62,281 nucleotides of DNA from an uncultured Acetatifactor sp. (GCA_910586835.1 CAJUJU010000016.1:1-62281), one strand, 5' to 3'; positions 7,727-16,997 are shown, counted from the first letter of the stretch. Notes: generated by a model not told the origin, from the sequence alone. Program-made: numbers and translations.

Positions 7727-9496
7727 TTACTCAAACTGTGCCTCGTACAGTCTCCTGTACATGCTGTCCCCTCCCATGAGCTGCCTGTGGGTTCCCTGCT
7801 CCACCACTTCTCCGTTATCCACCACCAGAATGTGATCCGCATTCTCAATCGTGGAAAGGCGGTGGGCGATGACAAAGCAGGTCTTCCCCTTCATCAGCTC
7901 CCGCATGGCGCGCTGGATCTGCTGCTCCGTGCGGGTATCCACATTGGAGGTGGCCTCGTCCAGAATCAGCATTTTCGCATCCAGCAGCATGGCTCTTGCG
8001 ATGGTCAACAGCTGTTTCTGTCCCTTGGAAATATTGGTTCCCTCGTCGGTCAGCACCGTGTCATACCCCTCGGTAAGACGCATGATGAAGGAATGAATCC
8101 GGGCAGCTCTGGCCGCTGCCTCCACCTCCTCCCTGGTTGCTCCTGCCTTCCCGTAGGAAAGATTCTCATAAATGCTGCCGTAAAAAAGCCAGGTATCCTG
8201 CAGCACCATGGCATACGCCTTCCGCAGGCTTCTTCTGGTCAGCTGATCCGCTCTTCTTTCATCCACCAGGATCTCCCCGCTGTCCGGATCATAGAACCGC
8301 ATCAGCAGATTGATCAAAGTTGTTTTTCCCGCTCCCGTGGGGCCCACAATGGCAATGAGCCTGCCCGGCTCCGCCCGAAAGCTCAGATCATGGATGATGG
8401 TTCGCTCCGGCTGATATCCAAAGCTCACATGAACCATCTGCACATCTCCCTCCACCCTGGAAAGCTCCTCTGCCCCTTCTGCGTCCGCAGGCTCCGGAGC
8501 TTCCTCCAGCAGTCTGAATACCCGTTCCGCAGCCGCCAGCGCAGACTGCAGTTCACTGAAAATGTTTGCCGCCTCGTTGATGGGTCCGGAAAATTTCCTG
8601 GAATACAATACAAACGATGAAATATTACCCACCGTCATCTTCCCCGCCAGATACAGCAGCGCTCCAAAGACACTGATCAGGGAAAGGGAAAGATTATTGA
8701 TAAAATTTACGCAGGGACCCACCGTGCTGCCATAGTATTCCGCCCGGTAGTAAGCCTCCACTGCAGCCTTGTTTTTCATGTCAAACCGGCCCTGGGTGTA
8801 CTCCTCCCTGCCGTAGGCCTTCAGCGTCTTCTGGCCTGTGATCATCTCCTCCACAAAACCGTTCATCTCGCCCATCTTTGCCGAACGCAGCCGAAACAGC
8901 GGCCTGGTTCTCCCTGTGATATATCTGGTAATCAGAATGGAAACCGGCACCGTAAAGGCAAACACCAGCACAAGCCATGGCGAAATGGTAATCATCATCA
9001 CCAGCGCTCCCACCACCGTGATCACCGTGGTCAGAAGCTGCACCAGATCGTTGGAGAGGGACGCGTTCACCGTGTCGATATCATAGGAAATACGGCTGAT
9101 GATATCTCCCGTCTGATGCACGTCAAAGTACCCTACCGGCAGGGACAGCAGCTTCTCAAACACATCCTGCCGCATGCGGTACACCACCCTGCGGCTGATG
9201 GTCAGCATCAGCACCTGCAGCCCGTAGGACATGACGGCGGACACCAGATAAAAGCCTGCCATCCAGGCCGCATAGTAAAATACCGCTCCAAAATCCACGC
9301 CTCCCCTTCCCGGCTCAACGGCTCCGATGCACAGCCCGGTAAGCTTCGGCCCGATCAGGGAAAAGAGGTTGCTGCCCAAAGTACACACAAACGCCAGCGC
9401 CAGCATCCATTTATATTGTAACATATATCGCCCCAGCTGAATCACTGTCCTGCCGGAATATCTTCTTTTTTCTTCTGACAATTCCACGGATTTCAT
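7727..9496 (-). CDS. ABC exporter half-transporter, subunit with canonical ATP site
   Basis: A 589-residue type IV ABC half-transporter: six-helix membrane domain (about 20-310) and nucleotide-binding domain (about 350-589). Walker A is GPTGAGKTT, the Q-loop VLQDTWLF, Walker B MLILDEATSNVD with catalytic Glu, and the H-loop VIAHRLSTI. The signature is degenerate (ISKGQKQ instead of LSGGQ). This fits a heterodimer with the next gene upstream, whose own Walker B and H-loop are degenerate but whose signature is intact. Multidrug or lipid/peptide export is typical of such pairs; the substrate cannot be read from sequence. It is 35 bp downstream of its partner in the same operon. Confidence 0.88.
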   Translation of the reverse strand: MKSVELSEEKRRYSGRTVIQLGRYMLQYKWMLALAFVCTLGSNLFSLIGPKLTGLCIGAVEPGRGGVDFGAVFYYAAWMAGFYLVSAVMSYGLQVLMLTISRRVVYRMRQDVFEKLLSLPVGYFDVHQTGDIISRISYDIDTVNASLSNDLVQLLTTVITVVGALVMMITISPWLVLVFAFTVPVSILITRYITGRTRPLFRLRSAKMGEMNGFVEEMITGQKTLKAYGREEYTQGRFDMKNKAAVEAYYRAEYYGSTVGPCVNFINNLSLSLISVFGALLYLAGKMTVGNISSFVLYSRKFSGPINEAANIFSELQSALAAAERVFRLLEEAPEPADAEGAEELSRVEGDVQMVHVSFGYQPERTIIHDLSFRAEPGRLIAIVGPTGAGKTTLINLLMRFYDPDSGEILVDERRADQLTRRSLRKAYAMVLQDTWLFYGSIYENLSYGKAGATREEVEAAARAARIHSFIMRLTEGYDTVLTDEGTNISKGQKQLLTIARAMLLDAKMLILDEATSNVDTRTEQQIQRAMRELMKGKTCFVIAHRLSTIENADHILVVDNGEVVEQGTHRQLMGGDSMYRRLYEAQFE

Positions 9497-9531
9497 CCTT
9501 CTTCCCCCAGAGCCTTTGTACCAGGAAATTT

Positions 9532-11367
9532 TTAGAAATTTTTTTCGCCCTGATTGACACTCGTCTCCCGATAGACGGCGCAGCGCTCCATCAACTCCTC
9601 ATGGCTTCCATAGCCGATGGGCACGCCGTCCTCCATCACCAGAATATGATCCGCATTGCGGATGGAGCTGACACGCTGTGCCACAATGACCAGGGTGGTA
9701 TCCTGAAAATGTTCCCGGATCCCCCGCCGCAGCTGCGCGTCTGTCCGATAGTCCAGAGCGCTGGAGGAATCGTCCAGAATCAGGATTTCCGGCCCGGCGG
9801 CCAGAGCCCTTGCAATCAGCACTCTCTGCTTCTGTCCGCCGCTTAAGTTTGCCCCCTTGATATTCAGGGCTTCCGCCTCCCTGTCTTCCCTCTTTTTCAC
9901 GAATTCTCCGGCCTGGGCATACTTAAGCGCCTCCCGTACCTGCTCTCCGGTAAGCTCCCGTCCCAGGGTCACATTCCCCGAGATGGTATCTTCAAAGATG
10001 GTGTCATTCTGAAAAACCACCCCGAATTTCCGCTTCAGCTCATCCGGTTGATAGCTTCGCACATCCCTGCCGCCTATCCGGATCTGCCCCTCGTCCGCGT
10101 CATACAGGCGCATCATCAGATTGATAATGGTGGACTTGCCCGAACCGATCTCTCCGATGATTCCCAGCGTCTCGCCCTTCCGAATCCGAAAAGACAGGTT
10201 CTTGATGTTGGCTTCCCCCTTTTTCAGATAGGAAAAAGTTACCTGTTCAAAACAGATCTGCTCCTCAAATCCGCTGCATTCCCGCATCCCATCCTCTGCC
10301 GCCAGACCACAGCTCTGATTCTCTCCCGACAGACCCCTCTGCCGCGTCAGGTCTGCATCGCCGCCGGTTCCTTCTTCAGCCCTCGTCGTCTCCCCGGAAT
10401 CAGGCGCCAGTATCTCCAGATCCGCCTTCTGCTCCAATACCTCCCAGATACGGTTTCCGGATGCAATGGCCTTGGAGAGAACCGTAAACATCTTGGAGAT
10501 CGACAGCATGGCATTTAAAATAATCGTAAAGTAGGTGGTAAACGCCAGAATTTTACCCACTTCGGAGGTTCCCGCGTTCACCCGGTACGCTCCCACCAGA
10601 ATCACTCCCACCAGTCCCAGATTCAACAGAATATTCATGGAAGGATTGATGACCGCCATCACCATTCCGTTCTTTCTCTCGCGCTCCACCACTTCCCTGT
10701 TGATGCCTTCAAACTTCTCCCGCTCCCAGTCTGTTCTGGAAAGCGCCTTGATCACCCGGATTCCCGCGATATCCTCCCGCACCATCCGCACAAAGCGGTC
10801 GCTGGCCTCCTGCAGCCCGCTGTACATGGGAATGCTGCGCCTGGAAACATAAGCCGTGATAAATCCCAGCAGCGGAAGCACCGCAAGCAAAACACAGGCC
10901 ATGGGCGCATCCAGCGTAAAGGTCACACAGATACCGCCCAGCAGCAGAATGGGCGCCCGGACTCCCAGCCGCTGTACCCTGCCCAACATCTGATGCACAT
11001 TGTAAGTATCGGAAGTCATTCTGGAAATCAGAGACGGCTTGGTAAAAGAGTCCGTCTGTGCATTTGACAGATACAGAATTTTGGAAAACAAATCATGGCG
11101 TATTTCCTCCGTGGCATCGCTGGCCACCCTGGACGCCATCCGATTGGCAATAATATTGAACGACACCGCCAGCACCGAACACAACAGCATCAATCCTCCC
11201 CAGCCAAACACAAGGGTACTGTTTTTCAGAGGAATTACGTCATCTATAATATGCGCAAGAATATATGGGATACACAGATCCATGATGGTTCCTGTAAACT
11301 TGATTGCAAAACCGGCGCTCATCCTGCCATAGTAAGGACTCAGATACCGGGCTATCAGCTGTTTCAT
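9532..11367 (-). CDS. ABC exporter half-transporter, subunit with degenerate ATP site
   Basis: A 611-residue ABC half-transporter with N-terminal transmembrane domain and C-terminal NBD. Walker A GEIGSGKST and signature NLSGGQKQR are intact, but the catalytic Glu after Walker B is Asp (ILILDDSSSALD) and the H-loop histidine is Gln (VIVAQRVSS). These are the marks of the noncanonical site in heterodimeric exporters. A linker of about 45 low-complexity residues (about 325-370) separates the domains. It is first in the operon with the canonical partner, the BMP-like protein and the metallophosphoesterase. The start at 11367 has GAGAGAGG upstream. Confidence 0.88.
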   Translation of the reverse strand: MKQLIARYLSPYYGRMSAGFAIKFTGTIMDLCIPYILAHIIDDVIPLKNSTLVFGWGGLMLLCSVLAVSFNIIANRMASRVASDATEEIRHDLFSKILYLSNAQTDSFTKPSLISRMTSDTYNVHQMLGRVQRLGVRAPILLLGGICVTFTLDAPMACVLLAVLPLLGFITAYVSRRSIPMYSGLQEASDRFVRMVREDIAGIRVIKALSRTDWEREKFEGINREVVERERKNGMVMAVINPSMNILLNLGLVGVILVGAYRVNAGTSEVGKILAFTTYFTIILNAMLSISKMFTVLSKAIASGNRIWEVLEQKADLEILAPDSGETTRAEEGTGGDADLTRQRGLSGENQSCGLAAEDGMRECSGFEEQICFEQVTFSYLKKGEANIKNLSFRIRKGETLGIIGEIGSGKSTIINLMMRLYDADEGQIRIGGRDVRSYQPDELKRKFGVVFQNDTIFEDTISGNVTLGRELTGEQVREALKYAQAGEFVKKREDREAEALNIKGANLSGGQKQRVLIARALAAGPEILILDDSSSALDYRTDAQLRRGIREHFQDTTLVIVAQRVSSIRNADHILVMEDGVPIGYGSHEELMERCAVYRETSVNQGEKNF

Positions 11368-11406
11368 CCGTACATTCCTCTCTCATTTTCGTTCTTTCAC
11401 AGAAAA

Positions 11407-11435
11407 TACCGGGCGGTGAAATTCACTGCCCGGTA
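11407..11435 (-). terminator. Terminator-like hairpin between rpn and the ABC operon
   Basis: TACCGGGC (11407-11414) pairs with GCCCGGTA (11428-11435), and inner GTGAA/TTCAC extends the stem. On the minus strand the stem is followed by TTTTCT, fitting a rho-independent terminator for the Rpn gene that ends at 11503. A possible minus-strand promoter for the ABC operon (TTGACG at 11456-11461 and TAGATA 16 bp further) lies so close that the hairpin could also affect that transcript. Confidence 0.7.
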
Positions 11436-11502
11436 TCTACTTTATCATTTTATTCCGTCAATTACAACAGATAAATCAGCGCACACACAAACACCCTGAT
11501 CT

Positions 11503-12378
11503 TCAATTGAATTTTCTCCGAAGCCCTGCCTCCTCGACAAAGTCATCCACACTTTCTGCCCTGGCTGCCATCAGATGCCAACTGTTCAGAATTTCCAGAT
11601 CCCTCTGTGCCCGAATGACCTGCTCCAGCTCCTTGGAAACCACTCCCCTGATGTTCAACAGCTGCAAAACAGAATCTGCCTTTCCTTCTGCTTTTCCCTC
11701 TTCCCTGACAAAGGCATCCCTGGCATTTCTGTCCCGTATCTCCCTGAGATGTGCCTCATACAATGCCCGCAGACCCTTTCTCAGACTCATCACCTTCACC
11801 TCTTTTACTGCCTCCAGCAGTCCCGGATTCTTCGCACTTATCATCTCCAGCTCCTCCTCCGTCCTCACGTTCATCAGCCGGATCCACTCGTCCACCGGCT
11901 CTGTTCTCTTCAGCTTTTTTCCCAGCTCGATCACATGCATCTCAAACACATCCGAATACTCCTGTCCCTTTTCGTTCCGCAGGCGGTATATTCTGTGGTA
12001 TTCCGGATCCTCATCCAGGTTGAAATCCAAAAGGTTAATACAGATGCACTTCTTTAATCGGTGGTACTGCTCTCCCACCAGCAGCTCCTCCGTGAACATC
12101 TTTGCCAGATAAAACAGGCTCCTTTTATCCCAGCAGGCCAGCATTTTGATCTGCAGCTCGATGTTCACCATCCGGTCATCGTTCAGCTCCACCCGCACAT
12201 CCAGAATCCCCTGCTTCTGTCCGGAATACCGCTTCCACAGAAACGGACTTGCCAGCCGCACGGAGCGGATCTCCGCTGCCGGTATTCCCAGCACATCGCT
12301 GATAAAATACTTCCGCACCTCCTCATTCTGCATCAGCTGCTTAAAGCTGAAGTCATACTTTGGCGATACAATTCCCAT
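11503..12378 (-). CDS. Rpn-family PD-(D/E)XK nuclease / putative transposase
   Basis: A 291-residue protein of the recombination-promoting nuclease family (PDDEXK_2). It opens with VSPKYDFSFKQLM, contains the nuclease core LDVRVELNDDRMVNIELQ (catalytic Asp and ExQ, about 62-79), and ends with the charged family tail. Members cleave DNA and promote recombination, and the family was long annotated as transposase. I chose ATG at 12378 because AAAGGAGG lies 9-10 bases upstream. The frame is open further upstream through a tandem repeat, but that part is not protein-like. No inverted repeats typical of an insertion sequence flank it. It is a single gene between a promoter at 12,656-12,684 and a terminator at 11,407-11,435. 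Confidence 0.8.
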   Translation of the reverse strand: MGIVSPKYDFSFKQLMQNEEVRKYFISDVLGIPAAEIRSVRLASPFLWKRYSGQKQGILDVRVELNDDRMVNIELQIKMLACWDKRSLFYLAKMFTEELLVGEQYHRLKKCICINLLDFNLDEDPEYHRIYRLRNEKGQEYSDVFEMHVIELGKKLKRTEPVDEWIRLMNVRTEEELEMISAKNPGLLEAVKEVKVMSLRKGLRALYEAHLREIRDRNARDAFVREEGKAEGKADSVLQLLNIRGVVSKELEQVIRAQRDLEILNSWHLMAARAESVDDFVEEAGLRRKFN

Positions 12379-12429
12379 CCAAACCTTTCCTCCTTTGCAC
12401 ACAGGAGGCTTTTCTATGGGATAACATTT

Positions 12430-12583
12430 CCCCGGAACAGTATTTCCCTGAGAAGACATTTCCCTGAAACAACACTTCCTGGGAAGGCACTTTCCTGGGA
12501 AGGCACTTTCCTGGGAAGGCACTTTCCTGGGATGGCACTTCCGAAAATCTCCTGCTTTTAAAATTGTAAGTGAATTTAAAAGC
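12430..12583. repeat. 16-bp tandem repeat and inverted repeat in the rpn leader
   Basis: Between rpn and the next gene (12,379-12,694) there is no coding sequence. A unit close to CTGGGAAGGCACTTTC recurs at exactly 16-bp spacing (12,481, 12,497, 12,513, 12,529), and more degenerate copies extend back to about 12,430. Next to it, GCTTTTAAA (12554-12562) and TTTAAAAGC (12575-12583) form a perfect 9-bp inverted repeat. Both would lie in the 5' untranslated part of the rpn message. Confidence 0.75.
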
Positions 12584-12655
12584 ATAGATTTTCTGACATT
12601 TTCAATGAATTGTTAGATGAACTATATGAAACAGAGATTGTTATGCTTTGTGCTG

Positions 12656-12684
12656 ATGATAACATATCAGGTAACATTTTGCAA
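12656..12684 (-). promoter_or_regulatory. Candidate promoter of the rpn gene
   Basis: On the minus strand TTGCAA (12679-12684) and TATCAT (12656-12661) are separated by 17 bp. It would give a leader of about 270 bases containing the tandem repeat. It is supported only by consensus match and spacing. Confidence 0.45.
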
Positions 12685-12694
12685 GAATAATCGG

Positions 12695-14086
12695 CTACTC
12701 TGTTACCAGATTCATCCGCTCCACATAACGCATTCCAAACTCCGGCTCCTCCGCCAGATTGACGCACTCCGTTCCCTCCGCCAGACTGTGCAGACGCTCC
12801 AGAAGCCGCTGTCTGCCCTGCTCCGCTCCCAGAATCTCCCTGCCCGCCAGCAGTCCGCCGGAAAGAGCCGTGTTCCCTCCGGCCACAGCCTTTTTTGCCA
12901 GAGCGCCCGGCAGAAGGCCGATCTGTGCCGCTGCCTCCGGCTGCAGATAGTAGCCGAAACCGCCTGCCAGCACAACGCGCTCCACCTGCCCGGACACAAT
13001 TCCATATTTTTTAAGCAGTGTCTCAATCCCTGCTGCAATGGCCGCCTTGGCTAACTGCACGGCACGCACCGCCTGCTGGGTGACGCACACGTTCCCGACG
13101 CGAATTCCCGTCTTAAAATACCGTTTTGCCAAAAGTCCTGTTTCATCCAAAAGCCCTTCCCTGCGCAGAACAGCAAGCAGACGGATCATGTCCGCTCCCC
13201 AGATTCCCCTGTTGGCTCCGCCCTCAAAGGCCGGCCCTGCCGCAGTGGCACAGGCAATCCGACCCTTCCGGTTTCCCAGCACAATCTCTCCGTTGGTTCC
13301 AAGATCCACAAGCAGCGTGATCTCCTCCCGTTTGTCCATACCGCAGGCAAGCATTCCCGCCGTGATATCACCGCCCACAAAGGCAGACAGCCCCGGAAAC
13401 AGAAAGGCTGGTGTCCCGGCAATCTCCACATCCGTCTCCCACAGATAAGCAGCGCGAAAAGGGGCACATCCCAGTTCCGATGTGTCCCGTCCCGTCAACA
13501 GATATTTCATGGTAGTATTGGCCGCCGCTGCCAAGGTCAGTGACTCTCCGTCCAAAATCCTTCTCCGAAATCTGGAAAGCCCCTGTTCCAGCACTCCCGT
13601 CACCTGTCGGCGCATATCCCGTGCCTGATTGGCGTCTGCAGCAGCGCTGATTCGGGAGAGAACGTCGGCACCGTATACGGCCTGGGGGTTCAGCGCCACA
13701 ACGCGATCCGACACAGTACCGTCCCTGTCAAAAAGCAACATGGCTATGGTAGTGGTTCCCACATCCGCCACCGCCAGACGTCTGTACAGACTGTTTCTCT
13801 CCGATCCGTTCCCCGCTGCCGTATGTCCGCACGGGCTGTTTCTCTCCGATCCGTTCCCCGCTGCCGCATGTCCGCAGAAATCCTCCACCCGCCAGTCCGT
13901 AATCGGCAGCGCTTCTCCCTGAAGCGCATCCTCCGCCAGCACATGAAGCTTCCCGGGACGGTTGGCCGCACTGTCACCCGTCACTCCCGGGCAAAGCCCG
14001 CAGCCTGTGCACACCTGACAACGCAGTCCCCTTCTCCGAACGACTCTTCCATCTGCGCCGGAAACTGCCTTATTCTCCTCAGACAA
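12695..14086 (-). CDS. RACo-like ASKHA-domain protein (DUF4445, corrinoid-activation type)
   Basis: 463 residues. The core (about 105-460) is the ASKHA ATPase domain of reductive activators of corrinoid proteins: AVADVGTTTIAMLLFD, NPQAVYGADVLSRI, LLVDLGTNGEIVL, ATAAGPAFEGG, VVLAGGFGYYLQPEAAAQIGLLP. Such proteins restore oxidised Co(II) corrinoids to the Co(I) state for methyl transfer. The N-terminus has four cysteines in CxxCxxCxxC form (CQVCTGCGLC, about 24-33) rather than the plant-type ferredoxin domain of full-length RACo, which suggests a different Fe-S cluster. I chose a TTG start at 14086 with GAGGAG upstream. It overlaps the DUF4250 stop by 8 bp, and the longer ATG frame would overrun that gene. 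No corrinoid methyltransferase is visible nearby. Confidence 0.7.
   Translation of the reverse strand: MSEENKAVSGADGRVVRRRGLRCQVCTGCGLCPGVTGDSAANRPGKLHVLAEDALQGEALPITDWRVEDFCGHAAAGNGSERNSPCGHTAAGNGSERNSLYRRLAVADVGTTTIAMLLFDRDGTVSDRVVALNPQAVYGADVLSRISAAADANQARDMRRQVTGVLEQGLSRFRRRILDGESLTLAAAANTTMKYLLTGRDTSELGCAPFRAAYLWETDVEIAGTPAFLFPGLSAFVGGDITAGMLACGMDKREEITLLVDLGTNGEIVLGNRKGRIACATAAGPAFEGGANRGIWGADMIRLLAVLRREGLLDETGLLAKRYFKTGIRVGNVCVTQQAVRAVQLAKAAIAAGIETLLKKYGIVSGQVERVVLAGGFGYYLQPEAAAQIGLLPGALAKKAVAGGNTALSGGLLAGREILGAEQGRQRLLERLHSLAEGTECVNLAEEPEFGMRYVERMNLVTE
13791..13876 (-). repeat. 45-bp tandem duplication inside the RACo-like gene
   Basis: Positions 13791-13831 and 13836-13876 are identical except for one T/C change, a period of 45 bp. 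In the protein this is the 15-residue unit GHAAAGNGSERNSPC then GHTAAGNGSERNSLY, between the cysteine-rich front and the ATPase domain. In-frame duplication in a linker is unlikely to harm the fold. Confidence 0.9.
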
Positions 14087-14252
14087 ATTGATTTTTCTCC
14101 TCGTCGTAATGGTAATTGATAGCCTCCAGCCGCTCCGTGATCTCTTCTCTTTCCACGAAGAGATCCTCGCAGAGCGCATCCAGGCTGCCGTAATAATCCC
14201 TGAGCTTTAAATTTACAAAACTCAGAAGCATCACCGGTTCTCTGGGTATCAT
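14079..14252 (-). CDS. DUF4250 family small protein
   Basis: A 57-residue protein, full family length: MIPREPVMLLSFVNLKLRD at the front and YHYDEEKNQFV at the end. The start ATG at 14252 has AGGAGG six bases upstream; a longer frame exists but lacks a ribosome site. The family is widespread in Clostridia and of unknown function. The gene lies between clpB (71 bp gap) and the RACo-like gene, whose start overlaps its stop, so all three are probably cotranscribed. Confidence 0.8.
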   Translation of the reverse strand: MIPREPVMLLSFVNLKLRDYYGSLDALCEDLFVEREEITERLEAINYHYDEEKNQFV

Positions 14253-14323
14253 TTCTGTCCTCCTGTACCTGAAATCAGTTCCTGCAAAACGGAAAATCAC
14301 AATTTTAGCAATGGCCGCCGAAA

Positions 14324-16900
14324 TCAACCTGCAGTCAGTTCACCGTCTCTGGCGTCGATCACCACGGTGCCGCCGCCTGGCACCTTATCCTCCAAAATCA
14401 GCTTGGCTACCATAGTCTCCACATGTTTTTGGATATAACGCTTCAGCGGCCGCGCTCCATACACCGGATCATAGGCATTCTCCACGATGCAGGCAAGCGC
14501 CTCCGGCGTCAGCTCCAGCTTCAGCTCCCTGTCCGCCAGACGCCTGTTCAGATCGGCAATGATCAAGCCGACGATGCCTCCGATATTATCCCTTGTCAGG
14601 GGCTTGAACAGAATCGTCTCATCCAGACGGTTCAAAAACTCGGGGCGGAAATGGGCCCTCAGTTCCCCCATGACAGCTTCCTCGGCCTGTGAGCTGATCT
14701 GTCCGTCCGGCCGGATTCCCTCCAACAGATAGTTTGCCCCGATGTTGGAGGTCATAATCAGGATGGTATTCTTAAAGTCCACCGTTCTGCCCTGAGAATC
14801 CGTGATACGCCCGTCGTCCAGCACCTGCAGCAGCACGTTGAACACATCCGGGTGCGCCTTCTCGATCTCATCGAAGAGCACTACGCTGTAGGGCTTCCTG
14901 CGCACCGCCTCGGTGAGCTGTCCGCCTTCCTCATAGCCCACATATCCGGGAGGCGCTCCGATCAGCCTGGATACGGAGTATTTCTCCATATATTCGCTCA
15001 TGTCGATCCGCACCATATTGTTCTCGTCATCAAACAGCGCAGCCGCCAGAGACTTTGCCAGCTCCGTCTTGCCCACGCCGGTAGGCCCCAGGAACAGGAA
15101 GGAACCGATGGGCTTGGAGGGATCCTTGATCCCCGCCTTGGAACGAATGATGGCTTCCGTCACCTTGGTGACGCCCTCGTCCTGCCCCACAACCCTCCTG
15201 TGCAGCTCCTCGTCCAGATGCAGGGTTTTGTTCCGCTCGCTCTCCGTCAGCTTTGCCACGGGGATTCCGGTCCAGCGGGATATGATCCGGGCAATCTCCT
15301 CGTCGGAAACCTTCTCATGTACCAGCGAGAGCTCATCCGCGCCCACCCTGGCCTCCTCCTGCTCCAGCTGCTTCTTCAGCCCCGGCAATTTGCCGTAGCT
15401 CAACTCCGCCGCCTTCTCCAGATTCCCGTCCCTCTGGGCAACCTGAATCTCACTGTTCACCGCGTCGATTTCCTCACGCAGCCTGGAAAGCTTATCCACG
15501 GAAGCCTTCTCGTTATCCCACTGCGCCTTTTTCCCGGCAAACTCTTCCTTCTGCTCTGCAAGTTCCTTCTGCAGACCCTTCAGCCGCTCCTGGCTGAGGC
15601 GATCCTCCTCCTTTTTCAGAGCAGCCTCCTCGATTTCCATCTGCATGATCCTTCTCTGCAGCTCATCCAGCTCGGTGGGCATGGAATCCAGCTCCGTCTT
15701 GATCAGTGCGCAGGCCTCGTCCACCAGATCGATTGCCTTATCCGGCAGAAAACGATCCGAAATATATCGGTTGGAAAGCACCGCCGCGCTGACCAGAGCA
15801 TTGTCCATAATCTTTACGCCGTGATACACCTCGTAGCGCTCCTTTAAGCCCCTCAGGATGGAGATGGTATCCTCCACCGTGGGCTCCTCCACCAGAACAG
15901 GCTGGAAACGCCGCTCCAGCGCAGGATCCTTCTCAATATACTGCCTGTACTCGTCCAGCGTGGTCGCTCCGATACAGTGCAGCTCTCCTCTCGCCAGCAT
16001 GGGCTTTAACATATTGCCCGCATCCAGAGCCCCGTCGGACTTGCCTGCGCCCACAATGGTATGCAGCTCGTCAATAAACAGAATGATCTGTCCGTCACTG
16101 CTTTTCACCTCGTCCAAAACCGCCTTCAGACGCTCCTCGAACTCACCTCTGTACTTGGCTCCGGCCACCAGCGCCCCCATATCCAGTGCAAAAATCTTCT
16201 TGTCCTTCAGCCCCTGGGGAACATCCCCCCGGACAATACGCTGGGCAAGTCCTTCCACCACTGCCGTCTTGCCCACGCCTGGCTCACCGATGAGCACCGG
16301 ATTGTTTTTGGTTTTCCTCGACAGAATGCGAACCACGTTTCTGATCTCGCCGTCTCTGCCGATGACGGGATCCAGCTTCTGGTTTCTCGCCTTCTCCACC
16401 AGATCCTGTCCGTACTTTTCCAAAGTGTCGTAGGTGGCCTCCGGATTGTCGCTGGTGACACGCTGATTGCCCCGCACGGTGGAGAGAGCCTTCAGAAAGC
16501 GCTCCCTGGTAATGCCGTACTCCTTCAGGATCTGGGCAATCTCCCGGTTGGGCGATTTCAGCATGGCCAGAAATAAATGCTCCACGGACACATACTCATC
16601 GCCAAGCTGCTTTGCCTCGTCCTCCGCACCGACAAGCGCCTTATTCAGGTGCTCGCCCACATAGACCTTCCCGCCCTGAACCTTGGTACGCTTCGCCACC
16701 GCCTGCTCCGCCCTGTTTAAAAAGTGCTCCTTCTGGATCTCCATCTTCTCTATCAGCTTCAGGATCAGACTGTCGTCCAACGTCAGCAGACTGTACAGCA
16801 GATGCTCCTGCTCAATCTCCTGATTGCCGTACTCATAGGCAAGCTTTTCACAGCCTTCTACGGCCTGCATGGATTTCCGGGTAAATTTCTGAATGTTCAT
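14324..16900 (-). CDS. clpB: ClpB disaggregase
   Basis: 858 residues, normal length for ClpB, the AAA+ chaperone that pulls proteins out of aggregates together with DnaK/DnaJ in the cytoplasm. The order is Clp N-terminal repeats (1-150), first AAA domain with GEPGVGKTA (about 205-213), coiled-coil M-domain (about 410-525), second AAA domain with GPTGVGKTE (about 603-611), Walker B VVLFDEIEKAH and DRDGRITDSQGRTVDF-like sensor region (here DDGRITDSQGRTVDF). No ClpP-binding loop is seen, consistent with ClpB rather than ClpC. The start ATG at 16900 follows GAGGAGGG; a further 30 residues of open frame upstream have no family match. Confidence 0.95.
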   Translation of the reverse strand: MNIQKFTRKSMQAVEGCEKLAYEYGNQEIEQEHLLYSLLTLDDSLILKLIEKMEIQKEHFLNRAEQAVAKRTKVQGGKVYVGEHLNKALVGAEDEAKQLGDEYVSVEHLFLAMLKSPNREIAQILKEYGITRERFLKALSTVRGNQRVTSDNPEATYDTLEKYGQDLVEKARNQKLDPVIGRDGEIRNVVRILSRKTKNNPVLIGEPGVGKTAVVEGLAQRIVRGDVPQGLKDKKIFALDMGALVAGAKYRGEFEERLKAVLDEVKSSDGQIILFIDELHTIVGAGKSDGALDAGNMLKPMLARGELHCIGATTLDEYRQYIEKDPALERRFQPVLVEEPTVEDTISILRGLKERYEVYHGVKIMDNALVSAAVLSNRYISDRFLPDKAIDLVDEACALIKTELDSMPTELDELQRRIMQMEIEEAALKKEEDRLSQERLKGLQKELAEQKEEFAGKKAQWDNEKASVDKLSRLREEIDAVNSEIQVAQRDGNLEKAAELSYGKLPGLKKQLEQEEARVGADELSLVHEKVSDEEIARIISRWTGIPVAKLTESERNKTLHLDEELHRRVVGQDEGVTKVTEAIIRSKAGIKDPSKPIGSFLFLGPTGVGKTELAKSLAAALFDDENNMVRIDMSEYMEKYSVSRLIGAPPGYVGYEEGGQLTEAVRRKPYSVVLFDEIEKAHPDVFNVLLQVLDDGRITDSQGRTVDFKNTILIMTSNIGANYLLEGIRPDGQISSQAEEAVMGELRAHFRPEFLNRLDETILFKPLTRDNIGGIVGLIIADLNRRLADRELKLELTPEALACIVENAYDPVYGARPLKRYIQKHVETMVAKLILEDKVPGGGTVVIDARDGELTAG

Positions 16901-16969
16901 TTTTTTCCCTCCTCGTATTTGCCTTGCTTTTACAGCATCCATCCAATATTGTTCCCTTGTTCTATAAGT

Positions 16970-16997
16970 AATATAACATGATTCAGGCAAAAATCAA
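16970..16997 (-). promoter_or_regulatory. Candidate clpB promoter
   Basis: On the minus strand TTGATT (16992-16997) and TATATT (16970-16975) are 16 bp apart, 70 bp upstream of the clpB start. No clear CIRCE or CtsR box is seen in the 130-bp gap, so heat-shock control cannot be assigned. Confidence 0.45.

Noticed and set aside
11503..12378. Insertion sequence encoding a transposase
   Set aside because: Rpn-family proteins are nucleases, and no terminal inverted repeats or target duplication flank the gene.
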